From an uncultured Lachnospiraceae bacterium (GTDB lineage Bacteria > Bacillota > Clostridia > Lachnospirales > Lachnospiraceae), in NCBI GenBank assembly GCA_902789555.1, contig CADAOF010000004.1, forward strand, positions 1 to 64,000: a stretch of DNA of 64,000 nucleotides. The letters run 5' to 3'. The translations under genes were made by a program, and so were the position numbers. Shown here piece after piece: positions 59,899 to 64,000 of the stretch. The notes beneath the pieces were generated by a model. That model had not been told where the DNA came from. It was given only the letters and a program-made list of their open reading frames with translations, and made no database searches. Numbering within the stretch: position 1 is the first letter of the stretch; every line of letters starts with the position of its first letter.

Positions 59899-60849
59899 AT
59901 GCTGGAGATCTTTTTCGGAAATGTCGGTGACGGCGATGCGGTCCTGATCCGGGAGATACGGGAGGGAAAGCCGGACTTTGTCCTGCTTGCGGATGCCGGC
60001 CGCCCCTACGTGGAAGCCCGTGAAGGATCTCTGCGGAAGGATGCGCTGGACCATCTGATGGCGCGCGGGATCCGGCATCTCGACCGGATGGTCATCACCC
60101 ATCCGCACATCGACCACATCGGCGGCGCGCTGCGGATCCTCCGTGAATTTCCGACGGACCGGCTCGGCATGATGACCCTGCCGCCGGAAGGGGCGCGCTA
60201 CGTGCCGCGTTCCTTTACCTCGCCGGACAAAGTGGTGAACGGCCTGCGCCACATGATGAACGTCATCCGCGAACTGACGGATGAAGCGAAGGCCCGCGGA
60301 ACGGTCACGGAAGTCCTGCCGGAAGGCACGAAGCAGCTGACGAAGATGCTCCGGATGACGGTCATCTGTCCCCGCCGCGAGGTCCGCGCAAGGCAGAAGG
60401 CAGTCTTTGACGCCCTGTACCGCGGCGCAGACGTGTCTTATGATCTCTGCTGGCAGACCGCGAAGGAGCGGAATATCGCCTCTCTGATGCTCCGTTTTGA
60501 ATATGCAGGACGCAGCATCCTCATCAGCGGCGACCGCTATGCTTCGGACTTTGAAGAAGACATTGCACCCTGCGACATTTTCAAGGTCCCGCATCACGGC
60601 GACGTGAAATCAATGACAGAAGAGGCAGTCCGGAAGCTTTCGCCGCAATATGCCGTCATCTCCTGCGAGAATGACGAAAAGGGCAAAAAGGAAAGACCGC
60701 ATGAGGAAACAGCCTGCATGCTGCAGAAATACGTCCCGCAGGTCCTCTGCACGGAGAACCGGGCCATGAAATGCATGCCGGAAGCGACACACAACGGGAT
60801 CTGCTTTACGATCGCGGAAGACGGCAGGATCAGCTGCCGATATGAATGA
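59899..60849 (+). CDS. Metallo-beta-lactamase-fold hydrolase, ComEC C-terminal-like
   Basis: A 316-residue soluble protein with the metal motif THPHIDHIGG, a second metal part SGDRYASDFEEDI and VPHHGDVKS. The beginning EIFFGNVGDGDAVLIRE corresponds to the ComEC-type opening (DVGQGDA). Unlike ComEC it has no transmembrane channel, and it is distinct from beta-lactamases proper. Cleavage of nucleic acid or a phosphodiester is possible but not shown. The ATG follows directly on the stop of the membrane protein gene. Confidence 0.84.
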   Translation: MLEIFFGNVGDGDAVLIREIREGKPDFVLLADAGRPYVEAREGSLRKDALDHLMARGIRHLDRMVITHPHIDHIGGALRILREFPTDRLGMMTLPPEGARYVPRSFTSPDKVVNGLRHMMNVIRELTDEAKARGTVTEVLPEGTKQLTKMLRMTVICPRREVRARQKAVFDALYRGADVSYDLCWQTAKERNIASLMLRFEYAGRSILISGDRYASDFEEDIAPCDIFKVPHHGDVKSMTEEAVRKLSPQYAVISCENDEKGKKERPHEETACMLQKYVPQVLCTENRAMKCMPEATHNGICFTIAEDGRISCRYE

Positions 60850-60905
60850 CGACCCCAGCTTTACCCGGGGGTAAAGTGAAGATAACCACAATGAGGAGGA
60901 AAACC

Positions 60906-62831
60906 ATGAAAAAGTTACTCGCCATCATGCTGACGCTGGTGATGGTCCTCGGACTGGCTGCCTGCGGCGGACAGAAGGAAACGACTCCGGCGCCGACGGA
61001 GCCGCCGAAGACCACGGAAGCGCCCACCGCAGCACCGACTGAGGCGCCGACGGAAGCCACGACGGAACCGGCCCCTGCAGAGCCGACTTATACGTCTCTC
61101 GGCCTGAACATCAAGAACAAGACCGGCGCTGTCATCAACGAGGTCTATATCTATGAAAAAGGCGGCGAAGCAGGCGGCAGCGTAGTGGCTCCCGGCTGGA
61201 AAGACAAGGACGCTGACAAGGAAAACTACGAGAAGAACATCTACATCGTCCGTAAGGCTGACGCGGAATTCGAACTGAAGGTCGTCTTCGAAGACGGCAA
61301 GGAAGTGAAGAAGGACCTCGGCAAGCTGGCGATGTACACCAAGATCTCCATGAAGGACGGTGTTGATCCCGCCGCCTGGGAAGTCGAGATCGAAGACAAG
61401 GCGGAAGACCAGGCTGCGATGGATCTGGTCGTTGCCGTCGGCAGGACCGCCGATAACTTCTATCCCGGCTATGAACTGATCCCGGTCGAATTCAAGAACA
61501 AGACCGGCAAGAACATCGTGGACGTCCGCTTCTTTGAAGACGGCGGCGACAAGGATGCCTACAGCAACATGATCGACTACCTCTACAACGAGGCCGGCGA
61601 GAAGATGGTGTCCCTGATGCCCGGCAAGGCCAAGGAAGGCGGCATATACCTGTTCAAGTGCTTCATCCGTCCGCACACCGACAACTACAACATGTACGTG
61701 AAGTTTGACGACGGCACGGACATCACCTATCCGATCGAAGACTGGTTCAAGCCGGACGGCGACGGCCATCTGCCGAACGAGATCTCCCTGAAGAACGTAG
61801 AAGACAAGTACGACATCAAGGTCCAGTATGACGACGGCGATCCCGAGCCGCTGCAGTACCTGGCCGAATCCCTGGAGAAGGGCCTGATCGTCGACCAGTG
61901 GTACCCCGTCTATGACGGTGCCCCCACTGTTGATGCTGCGCTCGTGGAAGAAGCGAGAGCCGAACTGGCGAAGATCGCGGTGCCCGGCGGCGAAGCCGAA
62001 GAGCCTGCTGAAACCGAAGAAAGCACGGAAGAAGCGGACAGCGAAGTCGACACCTACATCGGCTACGGCCTGAACATCAAGAACAAGACCGGCAAGACCA
62101 TTGACGAAGTCTACATCTACCCTGCGGGCGACGATAAGGGCGCGAGCGTGATCGAAGCCGGCTGGAAAGACAAGGATGAAGACAAGGACAACTATGAAAA
62201 GAGCATCTACATCATCCGCAAGGATACCGCTCCTTTCGAAGTGTACGTGGTCTTTGCCGACGGCGAAACGGCGACCTGGAAACTGGACGAGCTGAAGTTC
62301 TACGACAAGCTGTCCATGAAGAAGGGCACCGACGTCAATGAGTGGGAGCAGGAACCGGAAGACGATGCCGAGATCCTTGCTGAACTTGACAAGCTGGAAG
62401 AAGCTGGCGTCACCTCCGACGGCTGGTATCCGGAAACGGCCGATGCTGAACTGCACGATCTTGCACTGAACATCAAGAACAAGACCGGCAAGACCATCAA
62501 CGAAGTGTACATCTATGTCGGCGGCGAAGACGAAGGTAAGAGCGTTGTCGAAGCCGGCTGGAAGGACAAGGACGCCGACAAGGCCAACTACGAGAAATAC
62601 ATCTACATCATCCGTCCCGACAAGACCAACATGGAAGTGAAGGTCGTTTTTGAAGACGGCGAAGAAGTGATCTGGCAGGTCGGCACTCTGTACAACTTTG
62701 AGAAACTGTCCATGAAGGACGGCACCGATCCCGCTGCGTGGGAAGCCGAAGAAAACGATGACGCGGAAGATATCGCGAAGATGCAGGCGCTCATTGACAA
62801 GGGCGAAACCACCGACGGCTGGAATCCCTGA
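60906..62831 (+). CDS. Repeat-containing lipoprotein of unknown function
   Basis: A 641-residue lipoprotein. The signal peptide ends in a lipobox GLAAC, and a Pro/Thr/Glu-rich linker (residues about 25-58) follows. Four copies of a beta-rich unit of about 100 residues then make up the rest: three closely similar ones starting LNIKNKTG (near 66, 388 and 520) and one divergent, VEFKNKTGKN (near 194). Conserved positions include EVYIY, AGWKDKD, NYEK, IYI(I/V)R and SMK(D/K)GTD. I know no named family. ATG 60906 follows AGGAGGA 60894-60900. It likely displays repeats outside the membrane, binding an unknown ligand. Confidence 0.8.
   Translation: MKKLLAIMLTLVMVLGLAACGGQKETTPAPTEPPKTTEAPTAAPTEAPTEATTEPAPAEPTYTSLGLNIKNKTGAVINEVYIYEKGGEAGGSVVAPGWKDKDADKENYEKNIYIVRKADAEFELKVVFEDGKEVKKDLGKLAMYTKISMKDGVDPAAWEVEIEDKAEDQAAMDLVVAVGRTADNFYPGYELIPVEFKNKTGKNIVDVRFFEDGGDKDAYSNMIDYLYNEAGEKMVSLMPGKAKEGGIYLFKCFIRPHTDNYNMYVKFDDGTDITYPIEDWFKPDGDGHLPNEISLKNVEDKYDIKVQYDDGDPEPLQYLAESLEKGLIVDQWYPVYDGAPTVDAALVEEARAELAKIAVPGGEAEEPAETEESTEEADSEVDTYIGYGLNIKNKTGKTIDEVYIYPAGDDKGASVIEAGWKDKDEDKDNYEKSIYIIRKDTAPFEVYVVFADGETATWKLDELKFYDKLSMKKGTDVNEWEQEPEDDAEILAELDKLEEAGVTSDGWYPETADAELHDLALNIKNKTGKTINEVYIYVGGEDEGKSVVEAGWKDKDADKANYEKYIYIIRPDKTNMEVKVVFEDGEEVIWQVGTLYNFEKLSMKDGTDPAAWEAEENDDAEDIAKMQALIDKGETTDGWNP
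61098..62765 (+). repeat. Four coding repeats in the lipoprotein gene
   Basis: Units span roughly 61098-61400, 61480-61800 (divergent), 62061-62365 and 62454-62765. Units 1, 3 and 4 share the DNA string AACATCAAGAACAAGACCGG and are close relatives; unit 2 differs in most positions and has a longer insert. The first three units are followed by an acidic spacer. Confidence 0.88.
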
Positions 62832-62986
62832 ACCCTGAACTGAACAAAGGGACTGACGTCCGGAAAAACGGCACTGACCGTCCCTCCACTCCTTATTGCA
62901 CATAAACGGCCCGGCCGGGGAAAAGCTCCGGCCGGACCTGCCCGGCTGTCTTTCGAGGCCGGACAGACCGGAAAGGAGATACGGAT

Positions 62987-63715
62987 ATGACATTTGCGGG
63001 AAGCCTGCTGAAGCAGTATTCACTTCTGCAGCATCTTGAATTCTTCGCACGGATCATGGCAGCCTGCGTCTGCGGTGCAATCATCGGCTTTGAACGCAGC
63101 AAACGCTTCAAGGAAGCCGGCATCCGTACGCATATCATCGTGTGCTGCGCAGCAGCAATGGTCATGATCATCTCCAAATACGGCTTTGCCGACCTGATCG
63201 GTCCGAACGGCGAGCATTTAGTCGGAACGAACGGCACGGATCCGGCTCGTCTTGCGGCGCAGATCATCACCGGTGTTTCCTTCCTCGGAGCAGGCATCAT
63301 TTTCCGCAACGGCAATACCATCAAAGGCCTTACCACAGCGGCAGGCATCTGGGCAACAGCCGGGATCGGACTGGCCATCGGCAGCGGCATGTATATCCTC
63401 GGGATCCTGACCACTGCTGTCGTGGCGGTGATTCAGATCATCATGCACCGGCATACGATCGGCGGTGACTCGACGACGTTAAGCAGGATGCGCTGCACGA
63501 CGTCTGAGCCGAAGGTTTTCCGAAAACAGTTGGATGAGTATCTGGAGGCAAACGGGATCCAGATCACGGATGTCAAGATCGAGCGCAACGAGAACGGGAG
63601 CACGACATATGAATTGGAACTGCGGATCGGCCGAGAAATGACGATCAGCGACGTGACCGGTTTTCTGGAAGCCATGGACGGTGTACAGAAGATCAGTTTC
63701 GAAATGGAAGGCTGA
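62987..63715 (+). CDS. MgtC/SapB-family membrane protein
   Basis: A 242-residue protein with five helices. Conserved MgtC pieces are ICGAIIGFERSKRFKEAGIRTHIIVCCAAA-like (C-G-A-I-I-G-x-E-R, then G-I-R-T-H), GVSFLGAGIIFRNGNTIKGLTTAAGIWATAGIGLAIGSGMY, and a C-terminal ACT-like domain of about 75 residues (TDVKIERNENGSTTYELELRIG). MgtC proteins regulate Mg2+ homeostasis and ATP synthase in some bacteria; here the role is not defined. ATG 62987 follows AAGGAG. It is separated from the lipoprotein by 155 bases containing GC-rich inverted repeats. Confidence 0.9.
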   Translation: MTFAGSLLKQYSLLQHLEFFARIMAACVCGAIIGFERSKRFKEAGIRTHIIVCCAAAMVMIISKYGFADLIGPNGEHLVGTNGTDPARLAAQIITGVSFLGAGIIFRNGNTIKGLTTAAGIWATAGIGLAIGSGMYILGILTTAVVAVIQIIMHRHTIGGDSTTLSRMRCTTSEPKVFRKQLDEYLEANGIQITDVKIERNENGSTTYELELRIGREMTISDVTGFLEAMDGVQKISFEMEG

Positions 63716-63729
63716 ATTGCAGCCTGACG

Positions 63730-63770
63730 AAAAGAGGAGGCATTCCGCGAAGGGACCCCTCCTCTTTTTT
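63730..63770. terminator. Bidirectional terminator
   Basis: AAAAGAGGAGG / CCTCCTCTTTTTT with a T6 run closes the MgtC gene and, in the other direction, the kinase gene at the window end. Confidence 0.9.
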
Positions 63771-63781
63771 CGTGCCGCAGG

Positions 63782-64000
63782 TCAGCGGTAAAATTCCCGG
63801 ATATAGTTCTCGACGTCCTCCCGCGTTCCCGTGAAGGGACCGGGCGTCTCCATCTTCAGGGAAACGAGCGCGGCGGCAAATTCCAGGGCTTCGGGAATGC
63901 TCCGGTGAAGCCGCTCCCCGAGGTAGCCGGCGAAGGTCGTATCGCCTCTGCCGGTGCGGCCGGAGAGGTTCCGGGCCTTGAGCGGCGCGCGGTAAATGCG
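63782..64000 (-). CDS. PfkB-family carbohydrate kinase, C-terminal part
   Basis: Read on the reverse strand from the window end, 72 codons reach the stop at 63782-63784. The start is outside the window. The anion-hole and catalytic Asp motif GRTGRGDTTFAGYL identifies the PfkB (ribokinase-like) family, followed by the usual C-terminal helices (PEALEFAAALVSLKMETPG). The sugar acted on cannot be told. Confidence 0.85.
   Translation of the reverse strand, partial: RIYRAPLKARNLSGRTGRGDTTFAGYLGERLHRSIPEALEFAAALVSLKMETPGPFTGTREDVENYIREFYR

Noticed and set aside
62832..62986. A terminator or RNA gene between the lipoprotein and the MgtC gene
   Set aside because: GC-rich inverted repeats exist (CCGGCCGG stretches and a GGGAC/GTCCC pair), but no T run or consistent fold supports a confident call.
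60915..63050. A 711-codon reverse-strand open frame with apparent repeats
   Set aside because: It mirrors the repeats of the forward lipoprotein gene and has no start signal.

Overview
The window comes from a GC-rich anaerobic Gram-positive bacterium, most likely a member of Clostridia (Bacillota). The evidence is a surface adhesin with a sortase-type C-terminal tail, strong AGGAGG ribosome binding sites, sigma-A-type promoters with 17-bp spacers, an Feo iron operon under a DtxR-type regulator, a NifU-like/GGGtGRT pair and a minimal SufC-SufB system. There is no rRNA, tRNA, CRISPR array, intact insertion sequence or prophage that I can support. Nearly all of the DNA is coding, and no gene-free stretch exceeds 300 bases.

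Layout. 1-2.4 kb: the end of folD, a visibly AT-richer LysR regulator, 5-formyltetrahydrofolate cyclo-ligase and a nitroreductase, closed by a long REP-like palindrome. 2.5-6.6 kb: an oligopeptide-type ABC importer (binding lipoprotein plus two permeases) without ATPases. 6.6-9.9 kb: zinc-ribbon, TPM and SPFH proteins in the same order as Bacillus ydjG-ydjH-ydjI. 9.9-12.5 kb: a convergent two-gene operon of unknown function. 12.7-23.1 kb: carbon metabolism (gap, an amylosucrase-like GH13 enzyme, a phosphoesterase, glycerate 2-kinase, then pgk-tpiA-gpmI) running into a NifU-like scaffold and a GGGtGRT protein.

23.2-26.9 kb: the iron block feoA-feoA-feoB-Cys-rich protein, divergent from a DtxR-family regulator. 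GGTTAG-N6-CTAACC palindromes lie over and next to the feo promoter and in front of feoB. 27-32.7 kb: a DMT exporter, pgsA, a three-gene ExbB/ExbD-like operon, an ECF sigma factor with a putative anti-sigma factor, and a hotdog thioesterase. 32.9-39.2 kb: an aldehyde dehydrogenase and two ATPase-permease fusions. 39.2-41.8 kb: an NAD salvage operon (nadE-pncB-adenylyltransferase), followed by a structured leader hairpin and two large surface proteins, one carrying a thioester domain and seven VaFE-type repeats.

48.5-53.9 kb: a PHP phosphatase (reverse strand) and a SufC-SufB-MATE-cysteine desulfidase cluster, in which sulfide release sits beside Fe-S assembly. 54-59.3 kb: a strong promoter with a LacI-type operator driving a HAD phosphatase and a complete Fe3+/phosphonate-class ABC importer. 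59.3-64 kb: a small membrane protein, a ComEC-like metallo-beta-lactamase-fold protein, a repeat lipoprotein, an MgtC-family protein, and the end of a PfkB-family kinase on the reverse strand.

The parts I find least explained are the ExbB/ExbD-like trio in a Gram-positive, the unknown operon beside the SPFH module, the NifU/GGGtGRT pair, the SufCB-desulfidase cluster and the four-repeat lipoprotein. All functions are assigned by reading motifs; no database search was run.
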